From assembly GCF_008711155.1 (NCBI RefSeq), contig NZ_VUYQ01000003.1:186001-250000 (forward strand): a stretch of DNA of 64,000 bases. The letters are read 5' to 3'. Below the pieces are notes generated by a model. That model was not told the origin of the DNA and ran no database searches. It was given only the letters and a program-made list of their open reading frames with translations. The translations under genes and the position numbers were made by a program. The DNA is from Dechloromonas sp. CZR5. GTDB lineage: Bacteria > Pseudomonadota > Gammaproteobacteria > Burkholderiales > Rhodocyclaceae. Shown here piece after piece: positions 39,674 to 47,401 of this stretch; within the stretch, counting starts at the first letter, position 1; each line of letters starts with the position of its first letter.

Positions 39674-40863
39674 CTACTTTGCGCGGAACGATCTTTGATC
39701 GCATCGAAGTCTGGGGGCAGCCTTGGCATGGCCTAATGGATCAGGCCGGGGTTCTCGACCTCGGCGGCGGGAAGACCAAGATCAGTTCATATATTCCAAA
39801 TGGAGGACAGGCGCAGCTGGTGCAATTTGACGGACTCCCTGTTCCGGTTGATCGTGCATGCGATATAGCTGAGGGTGCATCGTGGAAAAACTGGGCTATT
39901 TTGGCCGGAAACAGTCGGCAGTATCTGCCACTGATCGACTACAAATTCGGGGCTAACACCTGGCTTTATCGAACGGCCGACGGAACAGTGTGGTGCTTGC
40001 GGTTGTATTGCTCAGGTATCAATGATCCTGTAGTTATCCAGGCAAGAAACGTTAACAAGAATGGCGATATGTTCCAGACCGTCTACACCGGTCTGGATGA
40101 TTACAAGTCAGTCATACGTCAGATAACCAATAGTCAGATCACTGCGCTATCTGCTTCAAAGACTGGCGCAACGGCAATTGTCAATCTTCGCCAGATCTAT
40201 ACGGCCTCGATTTCAATCACATCGAATCCGAACTGGATCGATACCTACGCGATAAATTTCCAGCCGACGAGCGCCAAGTTTGCCGAGATCAATGTTAGCG
40301 GCGGCGACTCGACCAATCCTCCGACCGTATCGGTCAGCCTTCTGAGCAGCGCCGATGAGTTCAGTCGTCAATCCTATTCAGCGCACAGCAATGCCACCGT
40401 GCGAGATCACGCAAAATGGATGGTCGGTGCCTGGATGCGGCCGGACGGAACGGTTGCCAGGACATATCTCGATGTTGATATCACCAGGACACTGAGTGGG
40501 AATGGAACATGGTCCGCCCTGACAGGGGTCAATGTTGTCGGCAAGCTTTTCATGCCCAGTGGCGAGGTCCAGATTCTCACCCTTTCGTCAAATGCCACCG
40601 TATCGGGAAGTGGCGGTTATCTGTCAACCACAACTACCTCAACGCCACCTGGAACAACAACCAATACACAGGCGCAATTTGGAATATCACATGCCTCATC
40701 GCTTGATGGGGCAGTCCAGAAATTCGAGGTCAATGGCGTTTTTCGAGTCATTGGAGGGCTTGGTCAGCAGATCAATTCCGTGACGCTTCAGGAATACCAG
40801 AGCGGTGAATGGTGTCAGCATCCGATCACCGGCGAAATCACGTTAGCAGGGCATTTTTTTTAG
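39670..40863 (+). CDS. distal tail protein, possible fibre
   Basis: A 397-residue protein, mostly beta with Thr/Ser/Asn-rich stretches (YLSTTTTSTPPGTTTNTQAQFG), the last structural gene before lysis. Position and composition suggest a tail fibre or tip component. No copy of the DGR repeat is present in it. Confidence 0.62.
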   Translation: MTTLRGTIFDRIEVWGQPWHGLMDQAGVLDLGGGKTKISSYIPNGGQAQLVQFDGLPVPVDRACDIAEGASWKNWAILAGNSRQYLPLIDYKFGANTWLYRTADGTVWCLRLYCSGINDPVVIQARNVNKNGDMFQTVYTGLDDYKSVIRQITNSQITALSASKTGATAIVNLRQIYTASISITSNPNWIDTYAINFQPTSAKFAEINVSGGDSTNPPTVSVSLLSSADEFSRQSYSAHSNATVRDHAKWMVGAWMRPDGTVARTYLDVDITRTLSGNGTWSALTGVNVVGKLFMPSGEVQILTLSSNATVSGSGGYLSTTTTSTPPGTTTNTQAQFGISHASSLDGAVQKFEVNGVFRVIGGLGQQINSVTLQEYQSGEWCQHPITGEITLAGHFF

Positions 40864-40906
40864 TAGCTTAGCATCGGCCCCGCAGAGGGCAGAAAGGAAG
40901 AAGACC

Positions 40907-41215
40907 ATGCCGGAACGAATCTCATCCTTGTGGCACTGGATACAGACATTCGCGTCGCCCCTGCTGTTTGCCTTTGTCGGGATCATTATCGGCGTCGGCC
41001 AGTTGCTGGCCAGCGGCGAGGTGCTGACGTTACGCATCATCATCGGCCGCTCGCTGTCGACTGCCGGCATTGCCATGGCGGCCGGCGCGGTGCTTGTCCT
41101 GGTTCCCGATCTGCCGCTCGTCGGACAGATCGGCGTCGCGGCCTTGCTGGCCAGCTTGGGCACGTCAGGCCTCGAGCGTCTGTTCCAGCGCGTTATCCAG
41201 GGGAGGGCAGCGTGA
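40907..41215 (+). CDS. phage holin
   Basis: A 102-residue protein with three predicted membrane segments (PLLFAFVGIIIGVGQLLAS, SLSTAGIAMAAGAVLVLV and IGVAALLASLGTSGLERL), the size and topology of class I holins that time lysis. AAAGGAAG precedes the ATG. It heads the lysis cassette. Confidence 0.82.
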   Translation: MPERISSLWHWIQTFASPLLFAFVGIIIGVGQLLASGEVLTLRIIIGRSLSTAGIAMAAGAVLVLVPDLPLVGQIGVAALLASLGTSGLERLFQRVIQGRAA

Positions 41216-41325
41216 TGGAAGTGGCTATCGTGATTGTCATCGGCCTTGTGCTGGCCGTCATCGGCGCATGGGAAGTGGCGCAGCATAAACATCCGCGCGG
41301 CAAGCTGCCGGAGGATATCCAGTGA
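41215..41325 (+). CDS. 36-residue membrane peptide in lysis cassette
   Basis: ATG 41215 overlaps the holin stop (GTGATG) and opens a frame MEVAIVIVIGLVLAVIGAWE followed by a short polar tail. It is a single membrane segment between holin and endolysin, overlapping the latter start. It could be an accessory holin or antiholin. Confidence 0.6.
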   Translation: MEVAIVIVIGLVLAVIGAWEVAQHKHPRGKLPEDIQ

Positions 41326-41807
41326 ACGATTACGACTGGATGATCGAAGGTCGTCGCTATCTTGGTCTCAAGGAGATACCGGGCAGCGCGACCAATTCAG
41401 TGATCGCCCGCTGGCTGGTCGAGTTGTCCGCCTGGTGGCGAGACGATGAAACGCCCTGGTGTGGAACCTTCGTCGCACATTGCATCTGGCATGCCGGCTA
41501 TTCCGTACCGAAATACTGGATGCGCGCTCGCGAGTGGGCCGGCTGGGGCCGTGAGCTGGAAATCCCCATCGTCGGCTGCATCGTCGTGTTCGAGCGCCAG
41601 GGCGGGGGGCATGTCGGGTTTGTCGTCGGCCAGGATGAGCGCGGCAACTTGCTTGTGCTGGGGGGAAACCAGGGCAACAAGGTCAGCATCGCCGCCTTTC
41701 CTCGCCTGCGTGCCGTTGCCTACCGCTGGCCGGCGGCCGTGCCGATTTTCAATCTCGATCCGTTGCCGGTGATCGCCGGCGCGGAATTGTCACCCAGCGA
41801 GGCCTGA
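41322..41807 (+). CDS. endolysin, TIGR02594/CHAP-like
   Basis: A 161-residue peptidoglycan-degrading enzyme: WMIEGRRYLGLKEIPGS-like opening, the catalytic Cys in ETPWCGTFVAHCI, the His in GGGHVGFVVG, and the late VLGGNQGNKVSI. This pattern is typical of TIGR02594-type NlpC/P60-related endolysins. It is in the canonical place after the holin and before the spanins. The start overlaps the previous stop. Confidence 0.85.
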   Translation: MNDYDWMIEGRRYLGLKEIPGSATNSVIARWLVELSAWWRDDETPWCGTFVAHCIWHAGYSVPKYWMRAREWAGWGRELEIPIVGCIVVFERQGGGHVGFVVGQDERGNLLVLGGNQGNKVSIAAFPRLRAVAYRWPAAVPIFNLDPLPVIAGAELSPSEA

Positions 41808-41808
41808 T

Positions 41809-42183
41809 ATGCCGCCTCTGAATGTACTGGCCGCCGAATACAAGTTGGTCATCCTGCTCCTTTCGCTGGGTGGCTGCTATGTCTGGGGCCGTCACGATGG
41901 CGCCGCCCTCGAGGCTGCAGCATCGGTTCGTGAGACGGCTGTTGCCGAAAGGGCCGTCGCCGCGGCCCAAGAGGGTGCGGCCAAGGAAATCGCTAAACTG
42001 GAGATCAAGCATGTCACCCTGCAGCAGCGCATCGAGCGCGAAACGCGCGAAATCCCTGTCTATCGTGATTGCCGGCATTCTGCTGACGGCCTGCAGCAGC
42101 TTAACGCCGCTCTCGAAAATCGATCCGTCCCCGCTGACGGTGGCCAGCTGCCCGGAAACGCTGGGCCCGGTGCGCGACGATAG
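41809..42183 (+). CDS. Rz-like inner-membrane spanin
   Basis: A 124-residue protein with an N-terminal membrane anchor (YKLVILLLSLGGCYVWG) and a long periplasmic coiled coil (VAERAVAAAQEGAAKEIAKLEIKH, TLQQRIERE). It pairs with the nested Rz1 lipoprotein to disrupt the outer membrane at the end of lysis. Confidence 0.85.
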   Translation: MPPLNVLAAEYKLVILLLSLGGCYVWGRHDGAALEAAASVRETAVAERAVAAAQEGAAKEIAKLEIKHVTLQQRIERETREIPVYRDCRHSADGLQQLNAALENRSVPADGGQLPGNAGPGARR

Positions 42184-42271
42184 TTTTGGTGCAACAACCG
42201 AGAAGCTTGCCGAGGTAGCCGGCGTGTATTACCGATGCCGCGCTTCCGTTTTTGGGAGGGCAGGGGAATGA
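42011..42271 (+). CDS. Rz1-like spanin lipoprotein, nested
   Basis: An 86-residue frame inside and beyond Rz in a different reading frame. It has a basic N-terminus and a lipobox (IVIAGILLTACSS), then a Pro/Ser-containing periplasmic part (SSLTPLSKIDPSPLTV). This is the classic embedded Rz/Rz1 arrangement, with ATG 42011. Confidence 0.82.
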   Translation: MSPCSSASSAKRAKSLSIVIAGILLTACSSLTPLSKIDPSPLTVASCPETLGPVRDDSFGATTEKLAEVAGVYYRCRASVFGRAGE

Positions 42272-42366
42272 GCGCGGAAATCGTTGATCTTGAAAAATGG
42301 AAAGCCAGCCACCCGCCGCTCGTGCGATTGTGGGTAGCTCAGGGCCGCGCCGTCGCGGCCTGGTAG
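42268..42366 (+). CDS. 32-residue protein after the spanins
   Basis: ATG 42268 overlaps the Rz1 stop (ATGA) and encodes MSAEIVDLEKWKASHPPLVR, ending RAVAAW. Coupling and codon use suggest a real small protein. The function is unknown. Confidence 0.5.
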   Translation: MSAEIVDLEKWKASHPPLVRLWVAQGRAVAAW

Positions 42367-42430
42367 TCGCTATTCTTCAGTGCCTTCCGGCGGTAGGCCG
42401 GCGCGTATCGCGGCATACAGTATTGCGGCA

Positions 42431-42778
42431 ATGACTGTGTGTACGTACAGTATGTGGATGCTGATCTATCTCCAACGACTGCGCGATCACGGCCGGGCGA
42501 TCCCGAAGTGGCAATTCGCTACCCTGCGGCCTATTCCGGGGGATTTAATGCTGCGCGAAGAGCGCGACGACGTGCTCAACAGGCATACCCGGGTCGCCCG
42601 TTTGCGGGCGCCTGGCGGGGCGGCGGCGCTGGACATTCCCCGGCTGCTCGATGCGCAGCTGATCGAGCTCAGCGACTGCCGTCTGATCCTGTCCGGCATC
42701 GAGCGGATAGAAGAGCCGCTTGTGAATCGGGTTGAGGATTTTGCTCAGACGTGGGTGTGTTGGCTGAAAGATGATTGA
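42431..42778 (+). CDS. hypothetical phage protein at the prophage right end
   Basis: A helical protein of about 115 residues with LQRLRDHGRAIPKWQFATLRPIPGDL, then RLRAPGGAAALDIPRLLDAQLI and a RVEDFAQTWVCWLKDD end. The same plan occurs in uncharacterised end-of-prophage genes of betaproteobacterial phages. The start is uncertain (42380, 42431 and 42458 are possible); none has a good ribosome site. It is followed by a terminator and attR. Confidence 0.6.
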   Translation: MTVCTYSMWMLIYLQRLRDHGRAIPKWQFATLRPIPGDLMLREERDDVLNRHTRVARLRAPGGAAALDIPRLLDAQLIELSDCRLILSGIERIEEPLVNRVEDFAQTWVCWLKDD

Positions 42779-42846
42779 TCGATATTCTGCTTTGTAAGCC
42801 GGTGATCGGTCGGGGTATATCGAAACTGCTGGTCGGCATGGCAATC

Positions 42847-42873
42847 CTATTCTTCGTTGCTTTCCGACGGTAG
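42847..42873 (+). repeat. 27-bp imperfect repeat, partner at 42370-42396
   Basis: CTATTCTTC begins both copies and CGGTAG ends them; 23 of 27 bases match. The copies bracket the last prophage gene. No function is evident. Confidence 0.5.
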
Positions 42874-42972
42874 AATGCGCTATATCCAGTAGCCGAGGGC
42901 TGTCTGGTTGTTGAAGTGCAGTAGTTCGATTCCCCATAAAAATAATATCGATCTACGCATTATTTACGCACT

Positions 42973-42994
42973 GCGCCCTGAAAGGCGCGTTTTT
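42973..42994 (+). terminator. terminator near the prophage right end
   Basis: GCGCC (42973-42977) pairs with GGCGC (42984-42988), followed by G and TTTTT. It closes the late operon. The gap 42779-43144 otherwise holds a repeat, a tRNA-like fragment at 42924 and attR, and no convincing gene. Confidence 0.75.
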
Positions 42995-43009
42995 GGCTGA
43001 TATTTGGTG

Positions 43010-43027
43010 CCCGTCCCGGGTACCATC
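43010..43027 (+). other. attR core
   Basis: 17 of 18 bases match the tRNA-Leu 3' end at 2185-2202. A separate 11-base match to the T-loop (GTTCGATTCCC) lies at 42924-42934 and is an alternative or older junction. Confidence 0.65.
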
Positions 43028-43144
43028 CATCCTGTTTTTAGCAACAGCGATTTCCCGCAGGTAAATCCTCAATGCCGGCTACGGCAATCAGAGTATCTGG
43101 CGGTTTATTTCGGCATTGTTTCTTGGGTACGTGCAGGTACAAAG

Positions 43145-43603
43145 ATGATTATTTACGACCTTAGCTGCGATAACGATCACAAATTCGAAGGTTGGTTTCG
43201 TAGCTCAGACGATTTTGAACAGCAGCTTCACGCACACCAGATCATTTGTCCGCAATGCGATAGCGAAGTAGTTCGTCGCATACCGTCTGCTGTAGCAATT
43301 TCATCTAACGCAGGTAATCAAAGAGAACTTGCAGCCAGCCCCGCAGGCACGTCAGGGAGTACCGCACTCATGCCAGTAGGCATTCAGGCAATGGCGCTCT
43401 ATCGTCAATTGGTTGATGCCATTGTTGCCAACAGCGAAGATGTTGGACAATCCTTCGCTGAAGAGGCAAGGAAAATTTATTACAGCGAAGCTCCGGAAAG
43501 ACCCATTCGTGGTCAAGCAAGTGCAGATGAGTGCGAAGAGCTTAGAAACGAGGGGATACAGATTCTGAGTCTCCCTGCGGTAAAGGAAGAGGATCTTAAC
43601 TGA
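43145..43603 (+). CDS. DUF1178 family protein
   Basis: A 152-residue protein starting MIIYDLSCDNDHKFEGWFRS, with Cys pairs (CDN near the start and CPQC at about 37-40), matching the DUF1178 family, widespread in proteobacteria and of unknown function, with a rubredoxin-like look. ATG 43145 is chosen over 43004 because the family begins there. It marks the return to host DNA beyond the prophage. Confidence 0.85.
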   Translation: MIIYDLSCDNDHKFEGWFRSSDDFEQQLHAHQIICPQCDSEVVRRIPSAVAISSNAGNQRELAASPAGTSGSTALMPVGIQAMALYRQLVDAIVANSEDVGQSFAEEARKIYYSEAPERPIRGQASADECEELRNEGIQILSLPAVKEEDLN

Positions 43604-43779
43604 TCCTTTTTTATGCCTATTATTTTACATAATACAAATTATGCGTGTTAAAAATAAGCAAAGTTTCCCAAACAGTCGATTTTTTCATTCCCCGATGAAA
43701 ACGACCCGTTTTAGAAAGCCAGTCCGCCTATGACAAATAATTTTGACGATTGGCGGCATCTATCTGGGATATTAAAACG

Positions 43780-44295
43780 ATGCAAAAAATTCATGGAAAT
43801 TCTGCTTATGACATCGCTTATCAACGCTGGTTTTCTCGTTACGAGGTGGAACGGCGGCGGCAAAAGAAACGCAAGGCAGCACGTTTAATCGGGTTTCCTG
43901 AGCCGCCTACGCATCCGGCCGAGATTGCCAATGTGGTCGACCAGCTGGGCGTTCGACGGGTGCTTATGGTTCTGGATGTTCATCGCAGCACGTTGGCGCG
44001 GTGGCTTGCCGGTGAAAGCGTTATCCCGCGATCGGCATGGCTTGTCCTGGTGATGCTGGCCGAGGGTCGATTACCGGGTATGTCCGAGGATTGGCGAGAC
44101 TGGCGTTTTGATGGAGACCGGCTACAGCTCGTTGGAACCCGGTTAAGTTATTCAGCCCGGGAAATTGCGGGGTGGCAATATCAGGTTGCTCATGCAAAGG
44201 CTTTGGCCAATCGAGTTGACGAGCTGGAGGCGCAGCAGGATTATTTGTTGCGAATCGGGAATTTTGATGCGGCAAACGATGCAATTGCCGTATAG
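43780..44295 (+). CDS. phage-type DNA-binding protein (possible remnant)
   Basis: A 171-residue protein (from ATG 43780) with a basic stretch (RRRQKKRKAARLIGF), a helix-turn-helix-like part (VVDQLGVRRVLMVLDVHRSTLARWLAGESVIP), and WRDWRFDGDRLQL, a plan seen in DUF3653-like phage proteins. The AT-rich DNA just before it (43604-43779) and the position beside attR suggest a relic of another element. Confidence 0.6.
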   Translation: MQKIHGNSAYDIAYQRWFSRYEVERRRQKKRKAARLIGFPEPPTHPAEIANVVDQLGVRRVLMVLDVHRSTLARWLAGESVIPRSAWLVLVMLAEGRLPGMSEDWRDWRFDGDRLQLVGTRLSYSAREIAGWQYQVAHAKALANRVDELEAQQDYLLRIGNFDAANDAIAV

Positions 44296-44325
44296 CGAAT
44301 CCCTTCCGGGCTAATAAACATGCAA

Positions 44326-44703
44326 TCAACGCGGAGAACTAGAGACAGAGGGACAGGAGCGATTTCCACAGCCCCACGGTTTGTCAAAGATAGACTCCGA
44401 CTTTAGAACTTTCGGCGATTCTTGAGGATACATACGATGAATCGCAGATGCCTGATTTTGAGCGTTGATTGCATCCTGGCGGTGCATTTGCTCACGGCCA
44501 GCTAGCCACCCGCGCTGACGATTTAAATCCGCTTGAGCCCGATGCGAATCCACATGATCCGTTTGGGAAGACCCCGCAAGCGTATGCCCTACCTCGCAAG
44601 GCTTTTCTGTAAAGACAACCTGACCACTAGACGACTTGCATTTGTAGGCGTCAGCAAGAACAGATTGAGAAAAAACGGCGAGAAACAGGAAAACGAAACG
44701 CAT
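44326..44703 (-). CDS. secreted DUF4124-type protein
   Basis: A 125-residue protein with a signal peptide (FVFLFLAVFSQSVLADA) followed by YKCKSSSGQVVFTEKPCEVG, the DUF4124 opening, and a polar C-terminus with two Cys. Probably periplasmic. ATG 44703 is preferred over TTG 44709. It lies downstream of the T6SS effector and immunity genes but is separated by a terminator. Confidence 0.75.
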   Translation of the reverse strand: MRFVFLFLAVFSQSVLADAYKCKSSSGQVVFTEKPCEVGHTLAGSSQTDHVDSHRAQADLNRQRGWLAGREQMHRQDAINAQNQASAIHRMYPQESPKVLKSESIFDKPWGCGNRSCPSVSSSPR

Positions 44704-44724
44704 AGTCAAACCCCATCTAAATCT

Positions 44725-44742
44725 AAAAAGCCGCTGCGGCCT
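44725..44742 (-). terminator. terminator after the immunity-like gene
   Basis: On the minus strand AGGCCG pairs with CGGCTT around CAG, followed by a short T run. It ends the leftward operon that begins with the T6SS genes. Confidence 0.6.
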
Positions 44743-44752
44743 CCGGTTTCAC

Positions 44753-45406
44753 TCAACGCCTGCAATGCTTCGGGATTTCCTTGGCCTCTTCTTCGTTTGG
44801 GACCTTGGCAAAGCTGAAGTAGCAATGATGGGTTCCGTCGTCCAAATCCGGCCACTTGGTATGAATCATCACGTTGGTGACGCGCCAGCCGTTTTCGGTT
44901 TTGGTCAGGAAATAGAGGTTGCGGCCGAGATCGAAATTCGGCGGATTCGAGATTTTCTTGTTGCCGGCGGGGAAAACTTCTACCTTGGCTCGGTTTCCGG
45001 AGACGACTGGGGGTTTGATGTAGGGAGATGGGATAGCATCAACCCTTATATCCGATGGCATATCTTCGGCACCCAAATATGGATAACGGCTTGGTGCATC
45101 ACATCCAAGCAACCCAGGTTTAATTTCCCGTTTTCTGACAACAAGGGGATCAAAGAACTCGTTATGAAGTTCACATTTTTTTTGCGGCTGATATTTTCCC
45201 GACTTATTTGGTACACGATTTCTTGCAAATGGACTGCCATCTGTTTTAGAGAACTCTCCAAATTCAAACGTATCGGGATCATACGAATACATCTTCTCAA
45301 TAAACTGTTTCACTTCTTTTTGCTCTGGCGTCAGCGTATCGGCTGACCAAGCCATGCCAGCCGTCAGCAGCACCAGCAATCCATAAACTGTTGTCAGATA
45401 ATTCAT
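44753..45406 (-). CDS. putative periplasmic immunity protein for the T6SS effector
   Basis: A 217-residue protein with a signal peptide (MNYLTTVYGLLVLLTAGMAW-SA), several Cys, and no recognised domain. Its ATG overlaps the stop of the effector gene (ATGA at 45403-45406), the standard layout of an effector/immunity pair. A periplasmic location fits protection against a peptidoglycan-degrading effector. Immunity function is inferred from context only. Confidence 0.62.
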   Translation of the reverse strand: MNYLTTVYGLLVLLTAGMAWSADTLTPEQKEVKQFIEKMYSYDPDTFEFGEFSKTDGSPFARNRVPNKSGKYQPQKKCELHNEFFDPLVVRKREIKPGLLGCDAPSRYPYLGAEDMPSDIRVDAIPSPYIKPPVVSGNRAKVEVFPAGNKKISNPPNFDLGRNLYFLTKTENGWRVTNVMIHTKWPDLDDGTHHCYFSFAKVPNEEEAKEIPKHCRR

Positions 45407-47388
45407 TCCTTTGCCTTTTCTTCATTCAGGTATTGCTCAAACAGCATTTGGAAGTAGGCCATGTTCATGGGCTTCTTGTCCGCTGTCAGCCGATGCGCAT
45501 TTTCCTTGCCGCCGGGAAGGCTTGTCCACTCGCTCGGCAAGGCCAAACTACCGTTCGGGCCTTTGAGTTCCAGCGCCTCCTGGATACGCCCAGTGCGGAT
45601 CAGGTGCAAGACACCTCGATCCTCCAGTTTCATGACAGCGATCCGGTCCTGGATCATAGGGCTAAAGCGATCTCCTTTCGGCTCTATCAGTCCTTTATCA
45701 AAAATTTCTTTCCAGGTGCCCGCGAGAATCTGGTACGCCCCGGCCGCCGTCGACCCCTTGACCGGTTTTCCTTGCCCATCCCACGGATGCGTCTTGTAGC
45801 TGGCGAAACGGTGGTCTCCCGAGGGAAGTGGCGCATTCAACATCTGGTAACGCTTGCTGTCATCCTTTTCGGCTTGGCACTCGAACTCGCGAATGCAGCG
45901 CAGGAAGGCACGGATGCGTTGTGTTGGCAAGGGATCAAAGATTTTGCGGTAGATGCGAATATTGACGTACTCCGGGTAATACTTGCCTTGCTCTGGATAT
46001 TGTCCATTGGGATTTTTCGGATGTTCCCTAGTCCAACGAGGATGCCCTAAGAAGGTTGGTGGCAAAGGAATGAAATCGCTGACATAAAAATCGTAGTCCC
46101 GAATATCGATATGCCCATGGTTCGGGCTTTTCGGGTCTTTTCTCTTGCGTTGCTCCCAAGTGGTGTCCGACCATGCGTATACGATCACATCGCCTGCTGC
46201 CGCCCAGCGTGCATCCGGCACTTCCGTCGTGACATCCTTAAATCCCTTGGCAATCAGGGCCGGCCCCGCTTTGCTGGCAGACTCCTGGATAGCACGATCT
46301 TTCTCTGCAGCCAAAATGCCGTCAATGATCTTGGTACGGGAGAGCGCTACTTTGACGTAGGTGTAACAGAGACCGCGGGATCTATATGATTCTTTTTCGT
46401 TCCTCTCATGCTTAAACGTCCCCTTCCCCATCGAAGCCAGAACCGCTGCCGTTCCCTCACCCGATGCCTTGTAGTCGTACTCCGTCTGCCCCCTTGCAAA
46501 CTCCAGTAACGCTTCGACCTTCTTCACCATCTCGGCATCGACCTTGACCGGTGTGGCAGGCACGGTACCGCCCTTTGCCACCGGTGCCTGCGTTCCCCAC
46601 AGGTTGAAGGTGGGCATGCGCCAGCTGTTCCACCAGTCGATGGCTTTTTTGGTGATCACGGCCAAGGGGTTGCCGTTGTCGTCGCGCCCTTTTTCCAGCT
46701 TGGGTTTGACTTCCTCCTTGCCGGAGATGTGTTGGGGCGGCTTGTCGGTTTGCTGTTTGGCTTTGGCTTCCGGTGGTTTGGGCTGTGCCTTGGGCTTGGG
46801 GGGTGTTTTGGGCGGTGCAGTTTTGTCGGTGGTGGTTGGCGTTGGCTTGGCCGTCTCGGTCTGTTTGGTTTCGGCTTCGTCGAGTGGTTGCGCGGTGTCG
46901 ACAGGTCCGGATTCTTTCGCTGCGGCGCTCAGATCACCGAGATCGCCCTGCTCCGGCTTCGGAATGTGCTCCTCCGCTTTGCCGGGTTGGCCTTCGTGCT
47001 TTTCGGTCCGGGTTTCCAGTACCACGTTGGGGCTGACTGCGGTGAGCACACCATCGCTCGACGGCATGCAGCATTCGCCGATTTTCTTGTAGCTGCCATC
47101 AAAGCGCTGAACGGCAATGCTCAGGGTTTCACCGGGCGGCGCTTCGACGGGTGAAATGGCGCCTTCGGCATCGGTGCGGGCTAATAGTTCTCCACCTTGC
47201 CAGCGGACAGCAACGCCCATTTTGGAAATGGGTGAGCCGTCGAGTGCCAGGAAGTTGATATCGAGCGTGGGTTGCCTGGCGTTCTTTGCGCTCGTTGCGT
47301 CTTCGGAGGACAAGCTACCTTGCTCACGTTCGGTTTCGGCGCTTGTCTGATCTTCTTCGAGCAAGGCGGCATCGGTTTGTGCGTTCAT
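45403..47388 (-). CDS. T6SS effector with amidase-like and muramidase domains
   Basis: A 661-residue protein directly downstream of vgrG. The first 140 residues include a beta-sandwich-like module (INFLALDGSPISKMGVAVRW, then PPGETLSIAVQRFDG), probably for VgrG binding. A Pro/Lys/Thr linker follows (about 150-230). Residues about 300-450 look like an NlpC/P60 or CHAP-type hydrolase, with Cys near 340 (GLCYTYVKVAL) and His near 425 (NHGHIDI). From about 490 there is a lysozyme-like domain (FLRCIREFECQ, STAAGAYQILAGTWKEIF) like GH24/GH104 muramidases. It likely attacks both glycan and peptide bonds of rival cell walls. Confidence 0.78.
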   Translation of the reverse strand: MNAQTDAALLEEDQTSAETEREQGSLSSEDATSAKNARQPTLDINFLALDGSPISKMGVAVRWQGGELLARTDAEGAISPVEAPPGETLSIAVQRFDGSYKKIGECCMPSSDGVLTAVSPNVVLETRTEKHEGQPGKAEEHIPKPEQGDLGDLSAAAKESGPVDTAQPLDEAETKQTETAKPTPTTTDKTAPPKTPPKPKAQPKPPEAKAKQQTDKPPQHISGKEEVKPKLEKGRDDNGNPLAVITKKAIDWWNSWRMPTFNLWGTQAPVAKGGTVPATPVKVDAEMVKKVEALLEFARGQTEYDYKASGEGTAAVLASMGKGTFKHERNEKESYRSRGLCYTYVKVALSRTKIIDGILAAEKDRAIQESASKAGPALIAKGFKDVTTEVPDARWAAAGDVIVYAWSDTTWEQRKRKDPKSPNHGHIDIRDYDFYVSDFIPLPPTFLGHPRWTREHPKNPNGQYPEQGKYYPEYVNIRIYRKIFDPLPTQRIRAFLRCIREFECQAEKDDSKRYQMLNAPLPSGDHRFASYKTHPWDGQGKPVKGSTAAGAYQILAGTWKEIFDKGLIEPKGDRFSPMIQDRIAVMKLEDRGVLHLIRTGRIQEALELKGPNGSLALPSEWTSLPGGKENAHRLTADKKPMNMAYFQMLFEQYLNEEKAKE

Positions 47389-47401
47389 CGCTGTTTCTCG
47401 C

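Larger units (their letters stand above)
2185..43027. mobile_element. lambda-like prophage in tRNA-Leu(UAA)
   Basis: The element is bounded by the tRNA-Leu 3' end and an 18-bp near-copy at 43010-43027. It holds a tyrosine integrase at the tRNA side, a leftward early operon, a repressor/Cro-like switch, replication genes, lambda-type packaging and head genes (GpA, portal, protease, decoration, capsid), a siphovirus tail module and a holin/endolysin/spanin cassette. All core morphogenesis genes appear intact, so it could be inducible. It also carries a diversity-generating retroelement. Confidence 0.92.

Noticed and set aside
37072..40863. a third DGR variable repeat in the tail genes
   Set aside because: The conserved TR end (GCTCGTGCCGTCCGCAGATT in sense) was not seen anywhere in the tail or other structural genes on either strand; only VR1 and VR2 match.
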